Source: Terriglobia bacterium | GTDB taxonomy: Bacteria > Acidobacteriota > Terriglobia > JAIQFV01 | DNA length: 54,334 nt | NCBI GenBank assembly: GCA_028716525.1 | Contig: JAQUPQ010000030.1 | Coordinates: 1 to 54,334 of the forward strand | Direction: 5' to 3' | Part shown: positions 12,759-21,900 of the stretch, piece after piece | How positions within the stretch are numbered: the stretch's first letter is position 1 | How the letters are laid out: each line of letters opens with the position of its first letter | The notes under the pieces: generated by a model | What the model saw: the letters and a program-made list of their open reading frames with translations, nothing else | Told to the model about the DNA's origin: nothing | The model's database searches: none | Program-made: the position numbers and the translations under genes

Positions 12759-13271
12759 TTAATTTTTATTATCGTCAAAAATGTATCTTTTAGCACAATA
12801 CTTTCTCGCATCATCAAGGGGCAAATAAAACTTCTTAATTGTTGGGAGTTCTGCTTCTTGGTAACGTCCACTTCCATGGAGTTGTCTTAAAAGTTTAATT
12901 GGGAATATGAAAAATTCCTTATAATTCCCTTGAATATAAAGCCAAGAATTATCACCCCTATAAATTCCACTTGGTATAAAATTTGGATTTTCTGCTTTTG
13001 TTTTTTCTGCTATTTCAATAGACAACCTACCCGTTGCTGGTTTATCCGGTGGATAAAACCCATTAAACCTATTATCAAGTTTTATTTCAAATCCCTGTAA
13101 ATTTTCGCCAACTTGATATTGGAATTTCTTTGAATTAATATTTTGCAAAACTATTCCATCTTTTGCCATTTCAATGCAAACAAAATCAGCAAAAGCATCC
13201 CCCTCTTCCTTGCTATCATCATGCCCGCTATTTATTTTAGGATAATTGATTGCCAAACGCATCCCATCCAT
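12759..13271 (-). CDS. putative PD-(D/E)XK-type nuclease
   Basis: 170 aa, AT-rich codons unlike the late genes. It contains GFEIKLDNRF near residues 60-69 and RLSIEIAEK near 82-90, spaced like the catalytic acidic residue and ExK strands of PD-(D/E)XK nucleases, then SGIYRGDNSWLYIQG. It overlaps the MT-A70 methyltransferase gene by 35 nt. Together they could be a restriction-modification pair or a phage nuclease with a protecting methylase. The catalytic call needs a profile search. Confidence 0.5.
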   Translation of the reverse strand: MDGMRLAINYPKINSGHDDSKEEGDAFADFVCIEMAKDGIVLQNINSKKFQYQVGENLQGFEIKLDNRFNGFYPPDKPATGRLSIEIAEKTKAENPNFIPSGIYRGDNSWLYIQGNYKEFFIFPIKLLRQLHGSGRYQEAELPTIKKFYLPLDDARKYCAKRYIFDDNKN

Positions 13272-14202
13272 TTACTTTTTCCCTCGCAAAAAGTTCAATT
13301 CTGTTTCCATGTGGATAAAGAAAATCAATAATTTCTCTGAATATTTTGGGTTTTACGGAATGTTCTGTTCTTTCCTCAACTACAACACTATCAAATAATT
13401 TATTTACTTCTGGTGTACAACTCCCCCTGACACAGACCAAAAGAAATTCATGTCTTACGGAATTATAATGCCCCATATTATGCTTCACCTTATCCCATAC
13501 AAAGGATGTTTTATATTCAAACCCCCAGGCATCAATTACTTGAAAGGATTCTTTCAGAATTGGAGAAGTCACCCAAAGGAAAAGAACGGCATTTTCCTCC
13601 GCCAATTCTTTTATGGGTAACCGTTCAAGTTCCCCTAATTGCATCAAAGGATAATAATTTGCTTGTTCGGTAAAATATGAGGGCATTGAATTTCCGTAAC
13701 TCCACGGTGGGTCGGCATAAAAAATGCGATATTTCTTTTGAGGCAAATCGCCTTGATCTTGTAAGATTTTGATTTTATCTTTCCGGATTTCTTCACGCAG
13801 TTCACGGACCGAAAGTTTTTCTTCTACCGCACGGTCAAGATATTCTTTCTGTTTTTCGGGGGAAAGTGGAGCGACTTCGGCATGGTGTCCAAAAGACAAA
13901 TCTTCCCGACGTCGGGAAGATTCGATTTGTTCAGATATGTTTTTAAAATTGCATAGTGTTTTTCTTTCATATCCCGTCGCTTTTTCGATTTCATCATAGA
14001 CAGACGAATCAGTATAAAATCCACGCTTTTCTCCGAATCGCGCCCAATCACCAATCCAAAACTGCACCGCCCCTTCGATGAATCGAAGCCCCTCTCCAAC
14101 CTTGAGCCATTCTTCTTTTGTGGCTATTTCGGAAATCATTAATCCATTTTTGGTAAATTTGCAGATATGGGTATCTGGGATTAGTATTAATTCAGCCGTC
14201 AT
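13237..14202 (-). CDS. MT-A70 family N6-adenine DNA methyltransferase
   Basis: 321 aa. The catalytic motif is DPPW at residues 164-167, with FLWVTSP, EFLLVCVRG and PHGNRIELFARE blocks expected of the MT-A70 fold. The N-terminal 150 residues are a helical region seen in phage members (GEGLRFIEGAVQFWIGDW). The gene follows a promoter at 14235-14263 and is the first early gene. Likely methylates adenines in phage DNA to escape host restriction or to protect against the overlapping nuclease. Confidence 0.85.
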   Translation of the reverse strand: MTAELILIPDTHICKFTKNGLMISEIATKEEWLKVGEGLRFIEGAVQFWIGDWARFGEKRGFYTDSSVYDEIEKATGYERKTLCNFKNISEQIESSRRREDLSFGHHAEVAPLSPEKQKEYLDRAVEEKLSVRELREEIRKDKIKILQDQGDLPQKKYRIFYADPPWSYGNSMPSYFTEQANYYPLMQLGELERLPIKELAEENAVLFLWVTSPILKESFQVIDAWGFEYKTSFVWDKVKHNMGHYNSVRHEFLLVCVRGSCTPEVNKLFDSVVVEERTEHSVKPKIFREIIDFLYPHGNRIELFAREKVNGWDAFGNQLS

Positions 14203-14234
14203 AAAAAATCCTTTCGATTTAATTTAGACGGCTT

Positions 14235-14263
14235 AATATAATTTCACGAATGGCAGAAGTCAA
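14235..14263 (-). promoter_or_regulatory. early promoter
   Basis: TTGACT, 17 bp, TATATT on the minus strand, about 30 nt upstream of the methyltransferase ribosome site (AAAGGA). It is a near-consensus sigma-70 promoter and the probable start of the early transcript. Confidence 0.7.
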
Positions 14264-14361
14264 GGGGAAAAAGTAAATTCCTTCCGACTTCTTTACGACA
14301 TCTTTCCGACATTCCCAATGATATACCGTGTTATTCCGTGCAAAAGGCTTGCAAAATGGGA

Positions 14362-14401
14362 GGCAAAAAGAAAGACCCTGCTCTTTAATTATCAGGGTCT
14401 T
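14362..14401 (-). terminator. rho-independent terminator after tRNA fragment
   Basis: Stem AAGACCCTG/CAGGGTCTT (9 bp, 12-nt loop) followed on the minus strand by a T-rich run. It lies 3 nt after the CCA end of the tRNA-Arg fragment, as in a host tRNA gene with its terminator. Confidence 0.65.
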
Positions 14402-14404
14402 AAC

Positions 14405-14453
14405 TGGTACGCCCGTCGGGAGTCGGACCCGAAACCTTTGGCTCCGGAGGCCA
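14405..14453 (-). other. 3' half of a tRNA-Arg(CCG) gene; candidate attP core
   Basis: Reading the minus strand, TGGC-CTCCGGA-GCCA is an anticodon arm with U33 and anticodon CCG. It is followed by a T-arm (TCGGG, TCCGACT, CCCGA), CGGGCGT and ACCA. The matching 5' half (ACGCCCG and a D-arm) is missing upstream. A phage-borne tRNA 3' half is the usual form of an attP site for integration into a tRNA gene. No integrase was recognised, so this may be a relic or a captured fragment. Confidence 0.6.
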
Positions 14454-14613
14454 TAGATTTTAAGGCTAATTTCTTCACTTTTTCCGATATTCCTCTGGTA
14501 CAAAACATCGGCAAATATTTTCAAAGACCGACGTTTTGTAACATCGTGTACCATGAAGATGTAACAAGTTACAAAATTCCGCGCCTTTTAACAAGTGGAC
14601 GGTTTCCGTACAA
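14454..14613. other. regulatory region with GTAACATC inverted repeats
   Basis: Non-coding. It contains GTAACATC and GATGTAAC separated by 12 nt (about 14538-14565) and a nearby GTTACAAAA, a layout typical of operators. No gene is supported on either strand. Confidence 0.45.
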
Positions 14614-14631
14614 TTCGCAAGAAATTGCGAA
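14614..14631. promoter_or_regulatory. operator-like palindrome TTCGCAA-N4-TTGCGAA
   Basis: Arms of 7 bp with spacer GAAA. The same arms occur at 16077-16094 with spacer GAAT, and a related core GCGAATATTCGC follows the head-operon promoter at 42352-42365. Recurrence at three transcription boundaries suggests a regulator binding site. Confidence 0.6.
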
Positions 14632-14663
14632 TTTAACACTTTTGTTAATTTGGCGGATTTGAG

Positions 14664-14698
14664 AATAAAAAAGGCCCGGCGAGAAGGGTCCGGGCCTT
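14664..14698 (-). terminator. strong terminator of the late operon
   Basis: AAGGCCCGG/CCGGGCCTT (9 bp, 10-nt loop) followed on the minus strand by a T run. It comes about 20 nt after the stop of the holin-like gene and marks the end of the long late transcript. Confidence 0.85.
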
Positions 14699-14720
14699 GT
14701 ACGGAGGAGGAGAAGGGGAA

Positions 14721-14936
14721 TTAGACGTTCACGGCGAGCCAATCCCTGATGCCCTTGTCGAGGGCAGTCAGAAGCCCCGCAATCGGCACCCAGGCGTAGG
14801 TCAAGAGGATCTTCCAAACGCCAGTCGCTTCGATAGACGGAACATGAAGAAGCAGGAACTGGATCGCGGCGGAAAGGGCGGTATAAAGAACCACCCTTCC
14901 GAATCTTTTCAGCATGGACTTCAAAATCGGACTCAT
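14721..14936 (-). CDS. small membrane protein, possible holin
   Basis: 71 aa with two hydrophobic segments (VVLYTALSAAIQFLLLHV and ILLTYAWVPIAGLLTAL) and charged ends. Size and topology suit a class II holin or lysis accessory, and it is the last gene before the late terminator. No sequence family is recognised, so the lysis role rests on context. Confidence 0.5.
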   Translation of the reverse strand: MSPILKSMLKRFGRVVLYTALSAAIQFLLLHVPSIEATGVWKILLTYAWVPIAGLLTALDKGIRDWLAVNV

Positions 14937-14951
14937 AAAATCTCACCTCCT

Positions 14952-15419
14952 TCATTGGGTTGATAATAGAAGAACAGTTGTCGTTAATGCTGTTACGGCA
15001 ACACCCGTTAAAAATCCGTTCCAATATTTCGTTTTCGGTTTTTCAGCCGGAGGAGTCAGTTTCTTGACAATCGCCTCCTTGTTGAAAGTGAATTTCAGTG
15101 TATCGCCTATCTGGTTCACTGGAACGCTGGCCCACACCGCGACGTTGGACTCCACGCCGATCAGTTCCTGTTCTCCGTCCGCCCACAGCGTTGCGCGGAA
15201 GTTTTTCAGCGAAACGATCTGCGTGTCTTTCGGCGTAATTTCCTGGTAGACCGTATCGGGCGGACCGGCCTTGAACGCGACGATCTTCTGCGGCGGCATA
15301 TTCTGGATGATACTCACGACGGATGAATGTTCAATCACGCGCGGGTTGAAGAAATACATCGCCGTAAAGAACGATAGACAGGCAATAACAACAAGACTTA
15401 CAGCCACATACCATTTCAT
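14952..15419 (-). CDS. membrane-anchored periplasmic-type protein, 155 aa
   Basis: N-terminal membrane helix (WYVAVSLVVIACLSFFTAMYFF), a beta-rich middle and a C-terminal hydrophobic helix (GFLTGVAVTALTTTVLLL). Two anchors flanking a periplasmic domain could suit a spanin-like lysis factor, but no spanin motif is visible. It lies inside the putative lysis block. Confidence 0.55.
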   Translation of the reverse strand: MKWYVAVSLVVIACLSFFTAMYFFNPRVIEHSSVVSIIQNMPPQKIVAFKAGPPDTVYQEITPKDTQIVSLKNFRATLWADGEQELIGVESNVAVWASVPVNQIGDTLKFTFNKEAIVKKLTPPAEKPKTKYWNGFLTGVAVTALTTTVLLLSTQ

Positions 15420-15803
15420 TCAGCACACCTCCAAATCAAACGAATCAAGCCCGGCAAGTTTCTCCATGAATTCCCGGAACCCGCGTCCACTCGACAGCAC
15501 GGCGGGCTTGCCCCCCATTTCGCCGAACTCCTCCGCGATGCCGATGCATCCTTTCAGGTCCGCGATAGTGTTCGCCTTGTGGAAAAGAATATCGTCGCGT
15601 TCAGGAACATTCATGACGCGGAAAGTTCTTGTCCCGTCCGCGCGCCACGTCAGGCAACAGCGATAAATCCCCATCGGTATGCATGACACATTTTTGGCGT
15701 TATCTTTCCACGGCAATTCGATTGTTACCGCAAAGGGGATTTCGCTTAAAAGCAAGACTCCAAAAGTGCCGTGCTCCGTGTAGGAGATTCGTTTTAGGAC
15801 CAT
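15420..15803 (-). CDS. DUF5675-like protein
   Basis: 127 aa. TFGVLLLSEIPFAVTIELPW, SCIPMGIYRC, VPERDDILFHKANT and KGCIGIAEEFGE follow the conserved order of DUF5675, a family found in phage lysis and tail regions. An enzymatic role (possibly wall-active) has been suggested for the family but is unproved. The start overlaps the stop of the coiled-coil membrane protein. Confidence 0.75.
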   Translation of the reverse strand: MVLKRISYTEHGTFGVLLLSEIPFAVTIELPWKDNAKNVSCIPMGIYRCCLTWRADGTRTFRVMNVPERDDILFHKANTIADLKGCIGIAEEFGEMGGKPAVLSSGRGFREFMEKLAGLDSFDLEVC

Positions 15804-16042
15804 TATTTGTCCTTCAGAATATCAATCAGAATCCACACCACCGGAACCAACAGGGCGACGATGGCGACGTATATTCCCTCCACCTTTTTACATAGCCGTC
15901 CCATGATCCCGTTCGATAATCCCTTGCGCAGTTCTTCAACGGCTTTTGTGTTGTTCTCCAATCTGTCGGTTAAGAGGGTCAGGACTTTGACCGCTTCGCG
16001 TTGTGCTTCCAGATAGTCCTTCAGCATGGCATTGGTCGGCAT
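15803..16042 (-). CDS. coiled-coil membrane protein, XhlA-like
   Basis: 79 aa. A long amphipathic helix (AQREAVKVLTLLTDRLENN and onward) is followed by a C-terminal membrane helix (IYVAIVALLVPVVWILID). This is the layout of hemolysin XhlA-type phage lysis accessories. Start at the ATG six bases after GGAGTG. An operator palindrome lies 35 nt upstream. Confidence 0.55.
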   Translation of the reverse strand: MPTNAMLKDYLEAQREAVKVLTLLTDRLENNTKAVEELRKGLSNGIMGRLCKKVEGIYVAIVALLVPVVWILIDILKDK

Positions 16043-16076
16043 TGACAACACTCCGAAAAGTTACAGTTTTGTATGA

Positions 16077-16094
16077 TTCGCAAGAATTTGCGAA
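16077..16094. promoter_or_regulatory. operator-like palindrome, second copy
   Basis: TTCGCAA, spacer GAAT, TTGCGAA. It fills the short gap between the tail and lysis genes, so it may set lysis timing. No clear promoter was seen beside it. Confidence 0.55.
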
Positions 16095-16097
16095 TTT

Positions 16098-16355
16098 CTA
16101 AACTTTACACAAGGACCGGTATTGGCACTGAATCAGGTGGCAAAGAATCTGGCACACCGGACCATAGGGGCAGGTCGGGACCGTGCCGCCGCCGTCCGTT
16201 TGCGCGCCTTCGATTTCCACGTCCACGGGTTCAATGTCGGAATCGAAAATGGCAAGGTCGAGAATCTCTTTGTACTTCTCCTCTCCGAGTTCGGCAATGA
16301 GGTAGCCGGAAAAGGTTTCGAGAAAAGAATGTTCGGCTTGGTCGAGGATTGACAT
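16098..16355 (-). CDS. hypothetical protein with cysteine-rich C-terminus, 85 aa
   Basis: Acidic helical N-terminus (QAEHSFLETFSGYLIAELG) and a tail with five Cys (CPYGPVCQILCHLIQCQ...C). It may bind metal or form disulfides. Located at the tail-lysis junction. Not recognised. Confidence 0.55.
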   Translation of the reverse strand: MSILDQAEHSFLETFSGYLIAELGEEKYKEILDLAIFDSDIEPVDVEIEGAQTDGGGTVPTCPYGPVCQILCHLIQCQYRSLCKV

Positions 16356-16366
16356 TGGTTTGGCTC

Positions 16367-17587
16367 CTATGGCGTGTAGTAGAAGATTTCGTAAGCAATG
16401 CTTACGGTTGCATTCAATTGGTTTTCAATTTCTATTCCGCTTCCATCGTCGTAAATATTCAGTTTCGCATCCGTGCCGTTGGTCGTGGAGATGTTTGCAG
16501 ATGAAAAGCCGTTTGTCGCCGTGGTCAGTGTTACCACGCCTGCGGAGGTGAATGAGAAGTTTGTCCGCTCCTGATTATCGCCAGCCATGATCCAGCCCCA
16601 GCCGCAGACACCGGTAGCAAGAGCCATTGAATCGGCATCGGCCCAGCTTCTTTTTCCGCGCAAGCATTTCAGGCCGTTGTAGGTTGTAAGAACGTCGCCG
16701 TAAGAGGTTATGGTTATAAGTTGGCTTGAATCCGTTCCGGCTGGTACGGCTTCACGGGTGATGAGGAGGTCGCGCTGGGCGGCTTTGTTACCGAGAGTAA
16801 GCGAGTTTGCAAGAGGAGCAGTTCCACACCTAAACCCAGAACCGCCAGAATTTGAATCAACGAAGAATAGCGTCGCGCCAGATGCGTCCAGAAATTTGTA
16901 TCCGTGCGTTGTGTTGGCTCTTGGAAGCCGAAAATACATTCCGTCCGCGCTCCACGAACTAACTATATATGATGTCTGTTGCGTTCCCGTTGAATTTGTC
17001 GGGTTAAAATATATCCCCCCGTTGTTGTTGTTTCCCGACGGATCGCACTTCCACAGGGCGTCACCAGCGTAACTATTTTTTACTCCTCCGCTTGCATTTT
17101 TAAACCTTGCCGCGTCGCTTGAATCTATGCTCAAATGCCAAGTATCCCCATCTGTCCCATTGAATTGTATCGTAGGCTGAAGGGTTGAAGCTGTAATAAG
17201 AAGCGAGGAATCTGTACCAGCTGGAACAGCCTCCATCGTAACGAGTAAGTCCCTCTGCGCGCCTTTTTGACCGAGTGTTAAAGACGTGGCTTTGGGAGTG
17301 AGGGTTCCCACCCCCGCGATTCCAGCAAGTTTCAACGCGCCCGTAGAGTCCAAATAAGCGAGATTGGTTCCGGTTGCGCCCATCTGTTTAAATTCCCATT
17401 TCCCGCCTGCGGTCTTGTAGAATTTCATCGTTGCCGTATCGCAAAGGGCGATCGTGCTGTGAGCCTTTTCCAGGGTCTTGTTGATGAGCGCGAAGTTGAT
17501 GGAGTTTGGGTTTGTGTAAAAAGTCGTTTGGCCCCAGACGGTCAAGGCCCAGAATAAGAGCAAGAGTATCATAACGATTCGCTTCAT
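16367..17587 (-). CDS. secreted fibre-like protein with internal repeat
   Basis: 406 aa. Sec signal peptide (MKRIVMILLLLFWALTVWGQ) followed by a Thr/Ser/Gly/Asn-rich beta body. Two copies of the block SLTLGxKxAQRDLL-x-T-x-EAVPAGTDSS lie near residues 105-130 and 265-290. This resembles the stem of the 32800-34656 protein and tail-fibre or decorated-surface proteins. Signal peptides are not normal on virion fibres, so the product may be exported to the host surface. Confidence 0.65.
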   Translation of the reverse strand: MKRIVMILLLLFWALTVWGQTTFYTNPNSINFALINKTLEKAHSTIALCDTATMKFYKTAGGKWEFKQMGATGTNLAYLDSTGALKLAGIAGVGTLTPKATSLTLGQKGAQRDLLVTMEAVPAGTDSSLLITASTLQPTIQFNGTDGDTWHLSIDSSDAARFKNASGGVKNSYAGDALWKCDPSGNNNNGGIYFNPTNSTGTQQTSYIVSSWSADGMYFRLPRANTTHGYKFLDASGATLFFVDSNSGGSGFRCGTAPLANSLTLGNKAAQRDLLITREAVPAGTDSSQLITITSYGDVLTTYNGLKCLRGKRSWADADSMALATGVCGWGWIMAGDNQERTNFSFTSAGVVTLTTATNGFSSANISTTNGTDAKLNIYDDGSGIEIENQLNATVSIAYEIFYYTP

Positions 17588-17590
17588 GGT

Positions 17591-17857
17591 TTAGAGTCCT
17601 ATGTTTGGTTCGGATTTATGGGCAATAAGTTTGTAGGTCTTTACCGTGTCCACGTACACCCAATAATGCGTTTCATCGTCCAAATCTGAATCAGGCTTGT
17701 ACGACGCGAGATTGGGCAGTTGCGAACAAGCCACTTTATTGGTCGGATACGCCGAGGTCGTGGGCTGGACTTCGACGGTATGGGTGGCTTTGTCGAGTTC
17801 ACCCGTTGTCGAATTGCGGAGGGTTATGAGAATAACGTCTTTATCCCAAGCGGCCAT
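17591..17857 (-). CDS. hypothetical tail-region protein, 88 aa
   Basis: Beta-rich and soluble, starting MAAWDKDVILITLRNSTTG. Located between the tail tip genes and the fibre-like gene; probably structural. No family recognised. Confidence 0.6.
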   Translation of the reverse strand: MAAWDKDVILITLRNSTTGELDKATHTVEVQPTTSAYPTNKVACSQLPNLASYKPDSDLDDETHYWVYVDTVKTYKLIAHKSEPNIGL

Positions 17858-17860
17858 TTT

Positions 17861-18295
17861 TCAAATCCTTCCGATAGGCAGATAGGTTATTTCCACGGCA
17901 GGGGTCTTGGCGGTCAGCACTTCCCAGAAGTGAAGGCGCATGAGGCGGCCAGCGTCCCGGCTTCCGGCATCGAAGTAAATCTCCACGTTCGGGTCAATCT
18001 TCACGTTATAAACGCCCGCCGAATCCCCGTTCAAATAGTAAAGCGTGATTTCAATTTCTGCGGTCAGGGCTTTCAAAGTATTAACATGGTCCACGGTCCC
18101 GCGTTCGTCCGGTATCACGTCCACGGTCAGTTCATGCCACGGCTCCCCGTGGTAGTAAAGAAGCGGCTGGCCGGAAAGAAGATACCGCGTGTAAAACCGT
18201 TGGTTGGTTACGACTTCAACCGACAGGACTTCGTTGGAAGTCAGGTTGATCGTCGTGGAACCGGAAACGAATTTTAAAACATTGTGGACAGACAT
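17861..18295 (-). CDS. hypothetical tail protein, 144 aa
   Basis: Beta-strand-rich (STTINLTSNEVLSVEVVTNQ, EIEITLYYLNGD). It may be a small baseplate or fibre-attachment protein. The start overlaps the stop of the 198-aa gene by one base. Inferred from position. Confidence 0.6.
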   Translation of the reverse strand: MSVHNVLKFVSGSTTINLTSNEVLSVEVVTNQRFYTRYLLSGQPLLYYHGEPWHELTVDVIPDERGTVDHVNTLKALTAEIEITLYYLNGDSAGVYNVKIDPNVEIYFDAGSRDAGRLMRLHFWEVLTAKTPAVEITYLPIGRI

Positions 18296-18891
18296 TAGCC
18301 TTTGATGTCCAGTTTAACCGTTGCCCCGCCGATTTCGGCTTTCTGCGCACCGGTCCCGCCGGATTCGGTCAAAACCGTACGGACGAAAAACCGCAACAGG
18401 TCCCCCGGCGAAACCCCGCTTGCCGTGATGGTGAACGAAAAGGCCGCCATAGAAGTCGTAAGCGTTTGTGCGGCGGTCGCGCAAATATCAGAACCAGCCG
18501 TTCCAGCCTCCGCGATCTCGTAGCATTCGCAGTCAATCGATTTTGCCGACATGGTTCCGGTCCCAGTGTCGGAATACCGCGCCGTTACCGAAAGTGTGAT
18601 GGTTTCGGCGGCCACGTAGCACTCCGGAACACGGAACGCGAAACACACGGTTTCAGTCTTGGTGGTTCCGTGCGCGTCCTGTCCCCTGAGAACCCCCGTT
18701 CCACTTCCGTAACCCCCCATGACTATCTGGGGATCGCCTGCGGCCCCTGTCGTGTTCAGAACATCCCCGTCCGCGTAAACCCATGCCGTAATCGGGACGG
18801 GATATGAAATCGCGTCCTCTTGTTTAAGATTCGCGCGGGGTTTTGAATTTACTTCCGCAAGTGGTAGAACGTCGCCAGTTCCATAAGCCAT
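18295..18891 (-). CDS. beta-sandwich tail protein, 198 aa
   Basis: Thr/Ser/Gly-rich strands (ETITLSVTARYSDTGTGTMS, TTSMAAFSFTITASG) typical of virion surface domains. It has no signal peptide and follows the large tail protein. Possibly part of the tail tip. Confidence 0.6.
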   Translation of the reverse strand: MAYGTGDVLPLAEVNSKPRANLKQEDAISYPVPITAWVYADGDVLNTTGAAGDPQIVMGGYGSGTGVLRGQDAHGTTKTETVCFAFRVPECYVAAETITLSVTARYSDTGTGTMSAKSIDCECYEIAEAGTAGSDICATAAQTLTTSMAAFSFTITASGVSPGDLLRFFVRTVLTESGGTGAQKAEIGGATVKLDIKG

Positions 18892-18901
18892 TTTAACCTC
18901 T

Positions 18902-21900
18902 TTACCAAATTACATCGTAACCGTTAAGACCGGACGCATTGAGCAGAAACCAGTTCTGCATATTGTTTATACAGTAGGAAAGGACTTCAAAATTCACCCC
19001 CCCGACAAGGTTCAGGGACTGAATTCCGTAAACTTCCGCAATCGCGCTAATGGTAGGTTTTTCAAGAACAAATTCCACCCAGTCGCCGGGCTGTGTCAAA
19101 ATCTCCAACAGGGAAAGCGAATACTTGAAACAAGTGATCCCGTCGTTCCACATCCAATACCGATGCTGTGCAACGGACGCGGCGTAGGATTCCACCCAGC
19201 ATCCAGGAAGCCCGATGTATTTCGTCCGCTTCACGCCGTGCTTGATATAAGACTTGTTTTTTTCGTCCGACGGCGGCCATACGTATTCGTACATATATTC
19301 AGAGTTCAAATAGTCGTATCCGTACCGTACCACGAACTCGTTATAAGGTTCAATTGTCGTGATCGTCGGAACCGGGAAAGTGATATTTGTATCGTACCAA
19401 TGCGCCGCAGTTATACTTGCCGGATTGTGCGGACGGAACGAGTGCAGTTTGTCGACACCCCAATTGTCCGTCCATACATATCCGTCCAAATGTTTTACAA
19501 TTTCCTCAATCGCCTGCAAGATCGTCTGCGCGCGGTCGAGCGAGAATGTAATGTCATAGTTCATTATATCGCAGTAATGATATTCTGCATCCCATGTAAA
19601 ATCGGCATCATAGGCCGCCCGTTGCTTCCAAGTTACCGTTGCGGCTTTGGTATAAGAATTTGCCAGAGCCGAAACGACAAGCGTTATATAAGGCGGATAT
19701 TTCGCTGTGGCCGCGACACCCGTTGAAACCGTTACGTCCTCGGTCGTGGTCCCCTCGGTGATTGTCAGAACTTCGGCGGCCTTGATGTACGCCGGGACGT
19801 TCACGGCAACGCGGATGGTCGTGTCCCCGGCCGTGAAAGATTCGTTCAGGGTTCCGATGGTTTTGGCCCCGAAATACGAGGAGCAATCCAGATACTTGTT
19901 GTCTATCCCGGCATGGTTTACGTACAAGTCGTAAAGCGCGGATACGACGTTCTGGTTCTCGAAATTGATGCACGTCGAGAACTTGCACATATCGTAAACG
20001 ACGGGGGTTCCTCCGAACGCCGAGAACGGGATTCTGACCGATTCCTGGCCTACCTGTTGGCTGTCAGAGGTCGAAATCCTGAATACGCCGAGTGAATAGT
20101 CGGACGCGCCCAAAACATAGGCGTAATCGCCGTATAGAGCGAGATGGATGGCTCCGTCAAGGTAGTTTGGCGAACCGTCGGACGCGAGATGGTCCACGGT
20201 TGCAGGCGAGGCAGGCGTAGAAACGTCCACAACGGTCAACGAGTCGTCATTGAACGCGGCAACGTAGCAGTACGAATCACGTTTTACAACCGCGTAAGCA
20301 CCACCGAGATAGTTGGCGGAACCTGAACCTGCCAGCGCGCCTTCCTTCACAGGGTTTGCCTTGTCCGTGATGTCGATAACCAGAAGCGCGTGATTTGTCG
20401 TGTCAACCAAATATGCGTAATCGCCATCGACGTACAAGTCTTTTGCGGCCGTGAGATAGTCCGGCGCGGCCGTACAAGAGCCTGTCAGGGACGGCGCGGC
20501 AGGGTTGGAGATGTCGATAATCTTGAACGTATCGGCATCGACGCAATAGGCGTAATCGCCAAGCACAAACAGGCAGTTATGGTTTGGGGTGGTGAGCGCA
20601 ATGTTTCCCGTTGCGGACGGGTTTTCGGGGTCTGCGAGGGAATAGACGTAAAGCCCTGATCCGGCCGCCAACGCCCAAACTACGTAAAGATTTTCACCGA
20701 GCACAAACGGATTCGGAGCCGTGCTTGCGCTGACCGCGCCGCTTGGCGTGGTGATTCGTGTCTGGTACGCCGGATTAAATCTGTCCGTAACGTCGAGAAT
20801 GGTTACGCAATCGTCGTCCTGTGTTCCGACAAAGAGATAATCGCCCTTGATGGCCAGATGAATGGGATTGTCCAGATAGTTCGGAGATCCGGTTCCGGAA
20901 ATTCTGGAAATCGCAACGGGGTTTTCTTTTTCGTGTATGTCGAAAATATCCACCGCGTCCGTCGAGTCCGCAATGTACAGATAATCGTTATCAGCAAGAA
21001 CCTTGCGCGGCGTGATAGCGTAGGACTGATACTTTACGTTCCCGTAGGTCTTGACGGCGTAGAGATTGATCCGGCCCTTCACGCCTTCGATAACATCCGG
21101 CCCGTAGAGTTTAAAACCCTGGCTTCCGAGGCTCGTTATCGAAACATCGTCAAACCCGGCCGAATCGTCCCGGCTTCCCATCCCGCAAAGCCCGGCCCCG
21201 TGCGTGGTGTCTGTAACCTGAAAGACTTGAACGGAATCATGCCACATTGTTATCACGCCGTCAAGCCGTTGTATGGTAAACTCGTGCCAATCCGTATCGT
21301 CAAGATACGCGGAGGCAGCCCAAGAGCTGATCAGGGAACCTATCCCGCTAACAACATTCCACAACTCTATCTGCGGGTTCCCGCTGTTATTGTTTACATT
21401 CACGTAATAATAATTGTTCGCGTCCTCGTAGCCGAACACAAGCGCAAAAGCATATCCCCCCGACAGGGCTTCGTTTATCATGGCCTGACAAGTAAACTCG
21501 AAGTTGTAATATTCGATTCCAGTTACAAGCGCAAGTTCTCCGAGCCTGTTGTAGTCCAGCGCGCCATAAGCAGAAGTATTGATATACCAGCACGTCCGCC
21601 CTCCGAGTGCGCCGTTGGTCCAGCGTGTAGCGGTCAGGGGGAGCCAGCGATAATCAACCGCCGAATCAAAGTTGTCCGTGAAGTCCTCGCCAACGACAAC
21701 GCTTTCCTCCTGATAAAACTCTACCGTCCACTCTCCGAGTTTGGCGTTACTTAAAACGGCAACCTTCGCTCGGTCAAGTGTTCCCTCGGAGCCGTCGTTC
21801 CAAATCACCGTATCGGCAATCGTGCCCGTGGTATCAACACGCTTCAATTTGTCCGAGTCGCCCGTTTCCGCGCCGCGTAGAACCTGATCCAGGTGGTACT

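Noticed and set aside
14219-14662. Overlapping open frames on both strands across the tRNA-Arg fragment
   Set aside because: They read through the tRNA fragment, terminator and operator repeats and have no family features.
20858-21754. Plus-strand open frame antisense to the large tail protein
   Set aside because: Arises from codon bias of the LVIVD and jelly-roll coding sequence; no ribosome site.
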